From QVMM01 sp047030855 (lineage in GTDB: Bacteria; Bacteroidota; Bacteroidia; Bacteroidales; Dysgonomonadaceae): 64,000 bases of DNA. The stretch spans positions 1-64,000 of the forward strand of contig JBKYIJ010000009.1 of the NCBI GenBank assembly GCA_047030855.1. The letters run 5' to 3'. The position numbers were made by a program, and so were the translations under genes. Shown here piece by piece: positions 8,080-16,175 of this stretch (position 1 is its first letter; the number at the start of each line of letters is the position of its first letter). Under the pieces are notes generated by a model, which saw nothing but the letters and a program-made list of their open reading frames with translations, did no database searches and was not told where the DNA came from.

Positions 8080-8757
8080 ATGATAAACACAAAACTAAAT
8101 GCTCTCTTTCGATCCTGGAGAGATGAAATGACACAGAATGACGATCTGGGATTTTGTGAAGATGGACTGATCTACCGCAGTGGACAAGAAAGTACGTTGT
8201 GGCAAAATTCGAAAAGGAAAATACTATTTCTGCTGAAAGAAAACAACGACAACGATGGGCAAGATGTTCGCGAGTGGACAGGCTCTATCAATGGACATTC
8301 TCCCAATGGATTATTCTACAATCGACTATCGGCTTGGCTATATGGGTTAACCAATTACACTCACACTGCCTATCCTGCTATTGAAGAGGTATTTGATGCC
8401 AAGAACCAGATGAAAGCATTATCTGAATATCCTTATGCTTATGTGAATGTGAAAAAGAAATCAGGCGGAGCTACTGCCGACGATAGCGTTGTATACGATT
8501 TCGGCAAACGCTATGCTAATTATCTGCGTCAAGAACTCGATATTTTATCTCCCAACATTATTGTTTGCGGAGGTCAAGTAGTATTTAATGTTGCTACAGA
8601 CATAATTTACAAAGAACTTACATTTACCCAAAAGAACAGTTGGGTATATTATAACCAAGAAAATAACCTAATATTAATAAACAGTTTTCATCCTACTGCA
8701 CGTAAATCTAATGTTGAAATGTATGAGTGGATGATGGAAAATGTGGTAAAAGGATAA
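8080..8757 (+). CDS. Uracil-DNA-glycosylase-fold-like protein (putative)
   Basis: 225 aa, soluble. An early strand KRKILFLLKENND lies at about residues 45-57. The later strand PNIIVCGGQVVFN (about 160-172) and the NSFHPTAR motif (about 204-211) resemble the layout of the UDG superfamily, where a G-x-x-a strand and a late H-P-S/T motif shape the DNA-binding site. The catalytic water-activating motif of classical UDGs is not evident, so enzyme activity is uncertain. It opens the cargo operon and the TM2 gene follows after 4 bases. Assignment rests on motif resemblance only. Confidence 0.45.
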   Translation: MINTKLNALFRSWRDEMTQNDDLGFCEDGLIYRSGQESTLWQNSKRKILFLLKENNDNDGQDVREWTGSINGHSPNGLFYNRLSAWLYGLTNYTHTAYPAIEEVFDAKNQMKALSEYPYAYVNVKKKSGGATADDSVVYDFGKRYANYLRQELDILSPNIIVCGGQVVFNVATDIIYKELTFTQKNSWVYYNQENNLILINSFHPTARKSNVEMYEWMMENVVKG

Positions 8758-8761
8758 AATT

Positions 8762-10162
8762 ATGCTAGTATTTATTTTAGTTATTCTTTTTCTACTTATA
8801 GCTTTCATTAATTTTGTATTTGGAGTTCAGTCTAATTCAGATAGGGCAAAACCATTAGCATTATGGAAAGTTTATCTTGTTTTTATCGGAGGTGGAATAT
8901 GGGGTATGCATTCGTTTTATTTGAGAAGGTATTTCTGGGGTTGCTTAACATTCATTTTATCAATCACTTTGATTATAGTGAATTTCTCTATATTGAAGGT
9001 ATATTGGAATTCACCATTTCTTTTATTTTCTATACCAGAGTACAGTTATTTGTCACAGTCTTTATTTTACATGTTAATAGTTTTATTAATTTGTGATTTA
9101 ATAGGGATGCCATATTATGTTTATAGGTATAATAATATTTACTATAGAAGACATTTTGAAACAGATGCTATTTTAGGTGGGGAAGAATTAGAGGTTGAGA
9201 AATTTTATAATGAATTATCCAAATATATAAAGGAATTAGATCCTTTTATGAAAGATGTAAAGGAAATTCTTTCAGACGAATGTATTATTGAGGATGAATC
9301 GAAAGATACTAGTTTCTTGGGAGGTGTAAAAAGATTTGGTAAGAATGTTATTACCGGAGGGAAGTCTTCTAAATTGGAGAAGAAGATGGATCGGTTACGA
9401 TGCCTTTCTGCTTCTTGTTCTGATCTAAAGGAAAATCTGAAAATTTTAGCAGATTTTAACAAGAGATTAAGTGACTATCTGGAAACTGCCAGAATAACAT
9501 CTTATAGAAACTTATTCCTTGCTAAAGAATTGATTTTTATAGGGAAGAAAAAAGTAGAGGGCAAAAAGCAAGTGGTTCTAGTAGACAAAAGTCACGAAAT
9601 AGCTGAAGTGATGGATCTTAAAGTAGATAAGGTTAAAGATGTTAATTATCAGTCAGATTTGTTCTTTTCAAATATGGGATTAAGTTTAAGCAATTCTTTG
9701 GATAAACTGAATAAATCTATTGAAATTAAGGGAGGAGTCTCTAAAGGGGACTTAACCGATGTAGCGATAGATTTTGCCGTAGATGCTCTTTTTCATTCGA
9801 TAGAACAGATTATTGATGTAAATAAAGAAATGAAAGAGGCATTAATCAAAGCAGAATATGGTATTAATAGTGCTATAAAATATATAGATCAGAGTATTCA
9901 TGCTATTCTGATATATAAAGCAAGTTTATTAAGGCAGTCAGAGATATTAGTAGCTCTAGTTGTTTGTAACAAAGCCTTTATTGCAGCTTATGAACCACTA
10001 AGAGATAAAATATTTGGGGAACCTAGTCTAAGTAGATATATATTCAAAAATAAAGCAGAGGAAGATTTCATACAATCAATACAATTTAAGGAAGATATTA
10101 AACATTTAATGATATTGTGTTCGGAATATAATAAAATAAATCAATCAAAAGTAATAGAATAA
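8762..10162 (+). CDS. TM2-like N-terminus plus long helical/coiled-coil membrane protein
   Basis: 466 aa. A membrane segment at residues 1-22 is followed by a TM2-type pair of helices at about 32-75, with the hallmark KVYLVFIGGGIWGMHSFYLRR, and a further helix at about 95-118. From residue 120 on the protein is soluble, almost wholly helical and lysine/glutamate rich, ending with a second mildly hydrophobic helix (about 390-410, KASLLRQSEILVALVVC). The large domain is unrecognised and probably cytoplasmic. It starts 4 bases after the UDG-like gene and is followed 1 base later by the 141-aa gene, so the three form one operon. Local base composition is more AT-rich than the flanking mobilisation genes, suggesting separate origin. 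Confidence 0.65.
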   Translation: MLVFILVILFLLIAFINFVFGVQSNSDRAKPLALWKVYLVFIGGGIWGMHSFYLRRYFWGCLTFILSITLIIVNFSILKVYWNSPFLLFSIPEYSYLSQSLFYMLIVLLICDLIGMPYYVYRYNNIYYRRHFETDAILGGEELEVEKFYNELSKYIKELDPFMKDVKEILSDECIIEDESKDTSFLGGVKRFGKNVITGGKSSKLEKKMDRLRCLSASCSDLKENLKILADFNKRLSDYLETARITSYRNLFLAKELIFIGKKKVEGKKQVVLVDKSHEIAEVMDLKVDKVKDVNYQSDLFFSNMGLSLSNSLDKLNKSIEIKGGVSKGDLTDVAIDFAVDALFHSIEQIIDVNKEMKEALIKAEYGINSAIKYIDQSIHAILIYKASLLRQSEILVALVVCNKAFIAAYEPLRDKIFGEPSLSRYIFKNKAEEDFIQSIQFKEDIKHLMILCSEYNKINQSKVIE

Positions 10163-10163
10163 T

Positions 10164-10589
10164 ATGAGTGACGATTCAAAAAAAAACACTTTAAAAAAGG
10201 CGAGCCTTGTAGTTGCTACAAGGTTAGAGAATCATTTAAAAGACAACCCTGATGCTCTAAATAAAATACAAGAAGCTTGGAGAGAACATAATCGAATGTC
10301 ATTTCAGCTAAAAGCATTAGAAAAGCAGAATGATAAAGAGATTCGATTAATGACAATGAAATATGAACAAACAAGGGAAATACTACAAATGGTATTTGGG
10401 GAGCGTCAAACTGCTCTGAATGCACATTATGCTGCTCTTGACGATGCACTAAAGAGTGATGATAGGGAAATAATTTTAGCATCTCTTCGAGGAATAAGTT
10501 CCATTGTCTCACAAAATCCATTAGAAAGTTTCTCCGAGTTTTGCAAAGTTTGGGATAATAAAGATGAAACTTTATATCTCGATTTTTAA
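10164..10589 (+). CDS. Small helical hypothetical protein, cargo operon
   Basis: 141 aa, no signal or membrane segment. The centre (about residues 40-85, EAWREHNRMSFQLKALEKQ and on) is a strong amphipathic helix or coiled coil. The C-terminus (FSEFCKVWDNKDETLYLDF) is acidic and aromatic. It starts one base after the TM2/coiled-coil gene stop, which argues for co-translation and a shared complex. A strong intrinsic terminator follows 27 bases downstream, so this is the last gene of the three-gene unit. Function unknown. Confidence 0.6.
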   Translation: MSDDSKKNTLKKASLVVATRLENHLKDNPDALNKIQEAWREHNRMSFQLKALEKQNDKEIRLMTMKYEQTREILQMVFGERQTALNAHYAALDDALKSDDREIILASLRGISSIVSQNPLESFSEFCKVWDNKDETLYLDF

Positions 10590-10615
10590 AAAAACAACAC
10601 ATTCTTCCTTCACTG

Positions 10616-10646
10616 ACAGCTCTTGGCAACAAGAGCTGTTATTTTT
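10616..10646 (+). terminator. Intrinsic terminator after cargo operon
   Basis: Perfect 10-bp stem ACAGCTCTTG/CAAGAGCTGT closed by a GCAA tetraloop, followed by TATTTTT. It closes the UDG-like, TM2 and 141-aa unit. Confidence 0.85.
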
Positions 10647-10690
10647 GTCATATCATTCATTATAAATAGAACTATTAAAAACAGAATGCT

Positions 10691-10927
10691 ATGGAAAAAG
10701 TAAAAACCGCAGAAATCGGAAAAGAGCAAATTTGGAAATTCGGGAAGTATCGAATCTCTGTAAGCACAAACAAAGACCAACTTTTCATTACAGTGTCGCG
10801 AAGTACACTTTTTGTAAATATCCCCATTTGTACCATCGTCGAAAAACTAAAAGAGAATTCAGAACTATCGTTTTCTGATGAAGGCTTTGCGTCTATCCTA
10901 ATACAACAACGAGCAAAAAAAGTCTGA
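10691..10927 (+). CDS. Small hypothetical protein, possibly longer by a frame shift
   Basis: 78 aa, predicted beta-rich (YRISVSTNKDQLFITVS), no membrane segment; not recognised. The stop comes just after a run of seven A (GCAAAAAAAG). With eight A the frame would continue as SLSIKDDKVYLLNIADDSAI to a TAA at 10996-10998, giving about 102 aa and closing the otherwise empty gap to the next gene. Because several other genes in the window are broken at runs of seven A, the longer form is plausible. Confidence 0.45.
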   Translation: MEKVKTAEIGKEQIWKFGKYRISVSTNKDQLFITVSRSTLFVNIPICTIVEKLKENSELSFSDEGFASILIQQRAKKV

Positions 10928-10998
10928 GTATAAAAGATGACAAAGTCTACTTGCTTAACATAGCCGATGATTCTGCAATTTCAATAGATATTGTATAA

Positions 10999-11214
10999 TT
11001 GGAGAAGAAGAAAAATATAGCAAGTTGGATATCCCTGGTGATATGCCTTGTCTCATACTCAATCCCAGCCATATTTGCTTTGGCTAGTTTTGCTGTGTTA
11101 AAAGAATCTATGGGAATCATTGGAGCTTTACTAGCTGTGACTATTGGCGGATTTACCTTGTTCTATATCACATACATTATATTAAAATATATCATTTATT
11201 TTATCATCAAATAG
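10999..11214 (+). CDS. Small two-helix membrane protein (TTG start)
   Basis: 71 aa with two hydrophobic helices (about residues 8-33 and 42-68) and a lysine-rich N-terminus; no family recognised. The first codon is TTG, directly after an in-frame TAA, and no ATG occurs before residue 38. Either TTG is used or the gene has lost its start. A second protein of the same build follows 6 bases later. Predicted inner-membrane. Confidence 0.4.
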   Translation: MEKKKNIASWISLVICLVSYSIPAIFALASFAVLKESMGIIGALLAVTIGGFTLFYITYIILKYIIYFIIK

Positions 11215-11220
11215 TATCTT

Positions 11221-11472
11221 ATGAAAGGAATAATTACATTTATCATATTTTGTTTGGTATTGACAGGTGGTTCGGCAATTCTCTTTTTTATTCCAATGCT
11301 TGTATTAATTCTATTAGAAGAAAGTGGTGCGACAACAGCCACAAACCCTTTTGAACTTGAATGGTACTGGATTGTGGGCATTATAATTTATTTTATATTA
11401 AGTTTAAAACTGATTTACAAAGCGAGCAAATTGATAGCTAATAAGATTTTTGAATTTCTCAAAATAGATTGA
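11221..11472 (+). CDS. Small two-helix membrane protein
   Basis: 83 aa with hydrophobic helices at about residues 3-25 and 45-68, joined by a loop (EESGATTATNPFELEWYW). No family recognised. It follows the 71-aa membrane protein by 6 bases and precedes the WYL regulator by 4 bases, so it is probably co-transcribed with both. Predicted inner-membrane. Confidence 0.5.
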   Translation: MKGIITFIIFCLVLTGGSAILFFIPMLVLILLEESGATTATNPFELEWYWIVGIIIYFILSLKLIYKASKLIANKIFEFLKID

Positions 11473-11476
11473 CTAT

Positions 11477-12409
11477 ATGAACTTTAAATATAAATTCTGT
11501 ATTTGGTTAGTAGATACCTTATTGCTAAACGAACAGGGACTAACTATTGACGAAATTCAACATAAATGGAGAATCTCTTCTTACAATCCCGATGGAGGTT
11601 TGTTAACCGAGCGAAGCTTCCACCGTTACAGAAACGAAACAGAATCGCTCTTTAACATTGATATTGTATGCGAAAAAAATAATGGAGGTGTCTACAAAAT
11701 TGCCTCAACCGAAGAATTGGATAAGAACACAGCTATTCAATGGTTGCTAAATGGTTTACGCATTTCTAACTTGGGAGAACTGTGCCAAAAACATCAGAAC
11801 CTAATTTTAGAAGATGCACCTTTGGGCGTACAAAGAATCCAAATCATAATGGATAGTATAGAGCAAAATAAATCTTTAAGATTAACCTATAAGTCTCACT
11901 ATAAACTACCCAAAGAATATTTTTTTGTACCCGTTTTTATCCGTCTGTTTAAGCAACGTTGGTACGTGATTGGAACAGATGTAGAGCAAAATAGACGTAC
12001 AACATTCGCTCTCGAAAGAATTCTTGACGCGTCTATTATAGAAAAGCAACATAAATTGTCGAAAGAATTAAAACAAACCCTTAATCCGGATACCTACTTT
12101 GCTCATTGCTACGGTATAATCCGTCAGTATGATCCTATCACAATTCGATTCAGGGCTTTCTTTCCTCAGAATCTATATCTGAAAGATGTACCAATACATG
12201 AGTCTCAGGAATCTATCAACGAAACAGAAGATTATACTGACTTCGAGATATTTGTCAGACCCACGTACGACCTTAAACAAGAATTCTTATGGAACAGAGA
12301 TAAACTAGCCGTATTAGCACCTGAATCATTTCGTCTGGATATGATTCAGGTGCTAGAAGCAATGCTAAATGGATATAAAACAGGAGAGAGCTTTGCAATA
12401 GACGAGTAA
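11477..12409 (+). CDS. WYL domain transcriptional regulator
   Basis: 310 aa. An N-terminal winged helix-turn-helix (about 1-65, with the GLLTERSFHRYRNETESLF helix) is followed by the WYL domain at about 125-195 (LRLTYKSHY, then QRWYVIGTD, the eponymous W-Y-V) and a C-terminal WCX extension. WYL regulators bind nucleic-acid or nucleotide signals and often control phage-defence operons in Bacteria. Here it is the last gene of the small-membrane-protein unit in the cargo, same strand. Direct target unknown. Confidence 0.85.
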   Translation: MNFKYKFCIWLVDTLLLNEQGLTIDEIQHKWRISSYNPDGGLLTERSFHRYRNETESLFNIDIVCEKNNGGVYKIASTEELDKNTAIQWLLNGLRISNLGELCQKHQNLILEDAPLGVQRIQIIMDSIEQNKSLRLTYKSHYKLPKEYFFVPVFIRLFKQRWYVIGTDVEQNRRTTFALERILDASIIEKQHKLSKELKQTLNPDTYFAHCYGIIRQYDPITIRFRAFFPQNLYLKDVPIHESQESINETEDYTDFEIFVRPTYDLKQEFLWNRDKLAVLAPESFRLDMIQVLEAMLNGYKTGESFAIDE

Positions 12410-12600
12410 GTAAAGGTTAGTCTTTACACAGAAATATATAGAGTTCCATAAAAGTATAAGAATAATGGCTAAACAGAAGCCATAAATAGTTAAAAACAAA
12501 TATTTTAGAGTATAATGTTTTAAATTCACAAGAAAACTAATACATTTATAGTTGGAAATAATGAAAAAAAATGCTATGAGATAACACGGTAATCGTTCCC

Positions 12601-12608
12601 TACTTTTG
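12601..12608 (+). promoter_or_regulatory. -7 element TACTTTTG for the recombinase cassette
   Basis: Perfect match to TAnnTTTG in the 250-base AT-rich gap before the serine recombinase, 52 bases upstream of its ATG. A -33 TTTG is not obvious. Confidence 0.45.
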
Positions 12609-12659
12609 TATATGCATAAAAATGTAATTAGCAGATAAGGCTTAAAAACAATATGGCAT

Positions 12660-14416
12660 ATGAGCAATAATACGACCGCAAGAAAAACATCATTCGGGAT
12701 TCCCGAACAAAAGGGTAATGTGACGATTTATCCTGCTGTTCCTATTGAGATATTGAAAACACGTGGACACAAGATGCGTGCAGCTGCCTATGTGCGAGTT
12801 TCTACCGATTCAGTCGGACAAGAAGGATCGCTTATGCTGCAAAGAGAGTATTATGAAAATTACATCAAAGGTAATCCGGAATATGTGTTTATTGCCATAT
12901 ATGAGGATGATGGGATTACAGCGACCAGCGTTGAGAAAAGAAAGGGATTTCTAAGAATGATAGAGGATTGCCGGCTCGGAAAAATTGATATCATCTTGAC
13001 TAAAAGCATTTCACGATTTGCAAGAAACTTAGGAGACTTACTGTACTATATAAATATGTTGAACTCTCTTGAGTCACCGGTGGAGGTTTATTTTGAAGCA
13101 GACAGAATATCAACTTTCGGGAACATCAGGAGAAATGCTCATTACATTTCTCCGGTTTGTTCGCTCAAGAAGAATCGCGACTGAAAAGCGAAGCCATTAC
13201 CTGGGCAGTAGATAACCTTTTCGCACAAGGAAAATACTATGCGTTTCCTGTTCTCGGCTACAATAAAGAAAAAGGACGTGATAGCCCACTTACTATAAAT
13301 AAAGAAGAAGCTAAAACCGTAAGACTTTGTTATGCTTTAGCTATCATGGGATATTCGTTTTCGGATATAGCAAAAACTATGAATATCCTCGGTCTTAAAA
13401 GTAGGCTAGGCAATGTGCATTGGACAGTAAGCGGAGTAAGAGCTTTACTTTCTAATGAAAAGTATGCAGGTGCCATAAGAGCCAGAAAAACAATAACAAG
13501 AAGTTATAAGACTCATAAATCTAAAAAGAACGAGGGAGAAAAGCCGCAATATTATCACAAAGAGCATCACGAGGCAATTGTACCGCCAGAAGCCTATGAC
13601 GTTGCACTCAGAATAATAAAAAATAGAAGAGGCAAAAACGGTATCCCATACCTAAAAGCTGTTTCTGAAGGTATACTCAAAGGCTTTGTTGTTGTGAGTA
13701 AAAACGTGAGAGGATACACACTGAATGATTATGTTAAAGCATCACATTCTATTTATGAGGAGGATGACGATCCAAAAATTAATATTTTAGCCGATAAAGC
13801 AAGTATATTCGATTTAAGGACTTATGACATTGTTTCGACCTTTTCTTTTGATGATCGTACGAAGCCTGCTTGTTCAATAAAAGATGGCAAGATTATTTTT
13901 AACGTAGCTTGTAAGAAAGCACTTCGGGCGGAGAAAGCCGAAATGCTATTTCATCCCTTGAAAGCAATTTTGGCTCTTCGCCTATCTGTGAGCGAAGTTT
14001 TCTCAGAACGTATAAATGATATATGTATTATAAAGCCAGTACATCATTCCCACTTTACTTCTATCGCATTAGAATCCGCAGGACTTAAATCTGGATATCG
14101 ATATCGCATATATGGGGCGAAGAGGACAAGAGAAAACGAGAGTATTATGCTCTTTGATTTACGAAATGCTGAAATAATCCCCCCTAAAAAAGACATTTAT
14201 ATATTACCAGATAAATACACAAGCCGCTATGGAGATGATTACTATGAGAATATTGCTGCTTGCGGATTATATAAGATTGACATTGAAGGTCTTTGGCAAG
14301 CATTACACGAAAGCAAGCCGATTGATTCACTTGCCGGACAAATAGTTGAACTTACAGAATTCTGTCAAAAGAGCCTTGCAGAATTCGAATTATCAGAAGA
14401 AATTAACCATGAATAA
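12660..14416 (+). pseudogene. Large serine recombinase, broken by two frameshifts
   Basis: Would be about 584 aa. The resolvase domain begins AAAYVRVSTDS with catalytic Ser48, then RLGKIDIILTKSISRFARN. The frame is lost near 13119. The conserved helix GTSGEMLITF is read from the next frame (13120-13149), and a third frame resumes at 13151 with SGLFAQEESR, through the recombinase domain (VLGYNKEKG, VSGVRALLSNEKYAGA). Two extra bases about 30 bases apart explain this. The zinc-ribbon region seen in many large serine recombinases is not apparent. The C-terminal 200 residues instead carry a module (from FDLRTYDIVS) that recurs in the two downstream genes. Family is certain; function as sequenced is lost. 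Confidence 0.85.
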
Positions 14417-15188
14417 TATGCAGAAAAACATTGAATTTGAACCAGACGATGGTAATGCCAGAGATGAAAATAGAGAAGCGGAAATTAAGCCGCAAGAGGT
14501 GTATACTAAACCTACTCGGGACGGTAAGATTTCTTATATTGAACGTGAAGTAGACAGTTTTGATTTTGAGGGCTACGAAGTAGTGCGTCGAGAGTTTTTT
14601 TCGAAAACAAACTGTCCATCTATGACTTTGAAATATGGCTCAGTTAATTTTAATGTTCGTGCCATACGAAAACTTGACGAATGCAGATTTATTCAAATCC
14701 TGATAAACTCAGAGAAAAAGCGAATAATAGCTAAACCATCTATTGAGGATGAAAAAGACTCAATACAATGGAGTAAAGTAAATAAGCATGAAAAGGTAGA
14801 ACCTAGAAAAATCACAGGTAAAGTATTTACTGCACAACTTTATAATGATATGAAGTGGGATATTAATGCCACGATCAAAGTATTGGGAACATTACTAACA
14901 AGCAAGGGCGAAAAATTATTTGTTTTTGAACTCGTTAATGCGGAAGCATACCTAAGCATCTCCGCACCAAGTCCGAATAATCCGAAACACCGAGAACGCA
15001 TACCGTTGACCCCATCACATTGGCAGGGGCATTATGGGCAATCTTATGAGGAAAATAAGGTTGAAATAGTAAAGACCTTTGAGGGAGTACCGGAAGGCTT
15101 TGTAAAAATAACGCTACCAGAATTACCATCTAAGAAGATGGTGGAAGATAAAGTTGAATCAAATGACAACATTAAAGAGACGACATAA
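14409..15188 (+). CDS. Recombinase-companion protein 1
   Basis: 259 aa from the ATG at 14409, overlapping the recombinase stop by 8 bases; a TTG at 14346 is an unlikely start. It aligns with the recombinase C-terminus. FDFEGYEVV matches FDLRTYDIV, VNFNVRAIRKL matches IIFNVACKKAL, INSEKKRIIAKP matches FHPLKAILALRL, FVFELVNAEAY matches MLFDLRNAEII, and GHYGQSYEEN matches SRYGDDYYEN. From memory, similar proteins sit beside serine recombinases of clostridial elements, which would fit a cross-phylum element. Soluble, no signal. Role unknown, perhaps a directionality or accessory factor. Confidence 0.6.
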   Translation: MNNMQKNIEFEPDDGNARDENREAEIKPQEVYTKPTRDGKISYIEREVDSFDFEGYEVVRREFFSKTNCPSMTLKYGSVNFNVRAIRKLDECRFIQILINSEKKRIIAKPSIEDEKDSIQWSKVNKHEKVEPRKITGKVFTAQLYNDMKWDINATIKVLGTLLTSKGEKLFVFELVNAEAYLSISAPSPNNPKHRERIPLTPSHWQGHYGQSYEENKVEIVKTFEGVPEGFVKITLPELPSKKMVEDKVESNDNIKETT

Positions 15189-15189
15189 G

Positions 15190-15642
15190 ATGGAACAAAC
15201 GAAAAAAAATAAAGATATCCCTGATACCGAATTAATCTATGCGAACGATTGTCCTTATATCGATATCAAATGGCAGAAAGGTACAATTTTCATATCGAAC
15301 GCTGTATTAAGACTGATAGGCAGTCCCGAAGGAATACGCTTTCAATGGAATGCTGTCAGACATTCGTTAATCATTGAAGCCACAAGCATCAATGATCCGG
15401 ATAGTTATCCCGTAATAGGACAAACATACACACGGCACGGATCACTGTTTGTAGGCTGCTCTACGCTTGTACGTGAAATATGGTCAGTGGCTGACTGGGA
15501 TGAAGCACTGCGTTACCGAATAGTAGCCAAATACAATGAATTATCAAATCTAGCAATATTCGAATTAAAAGATGCCGTCGCTTCCGAAATACCTAGAAAT
15601 ATTCACGGAGGCAGACCAAAGAGACCTAAAAAGCCCATATAA
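15190..15642 (+). CDS. Recombinase-companion protein 2
   Basis: 150 aa from the ATG at 15190, one base after the previous stop; an in-frame ATG at 15163 would overlap. It is a short version of the same module: IFISNAVLRLIG, then WNAVRHSLIIEA with DDPDS-like NDPDS, then LVREIWSVADW and AIFELKDAVA line up with companion 1. The tail is basic and proline-rich (GGRPKRPKKP). Conserved order and overlap show a three-gene unit with the recombinase. Function unknown. Confidence 0.6.
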   Translation: MEQTKKNKDIPDTELIYANDCPYIDIKWQKGTIFISNAVLRLIGSPEGIRFQWNAVRHSLIIEATSINDPDSYPVIGQTYTRHGSLFVGCSTLVREIWSVADWDEALRYRIVAKYNELSNLAIFELKDAVASEIPRNIHGGRPKRPKKPI

Positions 15643-15701
15643 AAGATGACAAGTAAAAAATTAATCCAATCAATCTATTATTGTGAGTTGATAATAAAAA
15701 C

Positions 15702-15734
15702 AAGGACTAAGAAGTAAATCTTAGTCCTTTTTTT
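15702..15734. terminator. Bidirectional terminator between recombinase cassette and ssrA
   Basis: Perfect 10-bp stem AAGGACTAAG/CTTAGTCCTT with an 8-base loop. A T run follows on the plus strand and an A run precedes it, so it can stop both the recombinase unit (+) and tmRNA transcription (-). AGTCCTT is repeated directly after the T run. Confidence 0.8.
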
Positions 15735-15741
15735 AGTCCTT

Positions 15742-15768
15742 ATTGATTATAAATCATTGATAATCAAT
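15742..15768. repeat. 9-bp inverted repeat next to the ssrA 3' end
   Basis: ATTGATTAT (15742-15750) and ATAATCAAT (15760-15768) with a 9-base spacer, ending 8 bases from the last tmRNA base. The place and form fit an integrase-binding core or arm site; inferred only. Confidence 0.3.
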
Positions 15769-15776
15769 GTTATTAG

Positions 15777-16172
15777 TGGAGCTGGAGGGAGTTGAACCCT
15801 CGTCCAAACAAGGAACTAACTTGCTTTCTACATGCTTATCTTCGCTTTAATTGTAGGGAATGGGCAAGACCGAAGCCACCAACCCAAACCTTAGCTTCTT
15901 TAATTTCGGAAAAGAGCCGAAGCCTCCCTAAACCTATCTCCGATTTACCTGCACCACCGTATCGGAACGCTTCGAAGCCACAGCTTCCGGGTGATGTCTT
16001 GTCCCAACACCTTGTATCGGGATTAAGCTATATCTACTATACTTCGATTAAGCAGCAAGAGCGTAATTGTTATTGCCAGTTAAAATTTTGACGTCTGAGA
16101 TTATAGTGCCAGCCGACTACGCACTGCATGCTTACAAACCACTTCATCTCGCTGTCAAAACCGATCAGCCCC
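15777..16172 (-). ncRNA. ssrA: Transfer-messenger RNA
   Basis: About 396 bases. The 5' end GGGGCTG pairs with CAGCTCC at the 3' end to form the acceptor stem, next to the T-loop motif GGTTCAACTCC. The discriminator A is at 15777 and CCA is not encoded. The tag frame at 16077-16048 reads GGC AAT AAC AAT TAC GCT CTT GCT GCT TAA, giving GNNNYALAA (with a leading charged Ala), a Bacteroidota-type degradation tag. It rescues stalled ribosomes with SmpB. The mature 5' end lies only three bases after the wzc stop codon. An open frame on the other strand at 15792-16091 is a shadow of this RNA. Confidence 0.95.
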
Positions 16173-16175
16173 TGT

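Noticed and set aside
10216..10632. 138-aa minus-strand open frame
   Set aside because: Antisense to the 141-aa cargo gene and running through its terminator.
15792..16091. 99-aa open frame on the plus strand
   Set aside because: It lies wholly inside the tmRNA gene on the other strand; proline/arginine-rich translation is an RNA shadow.
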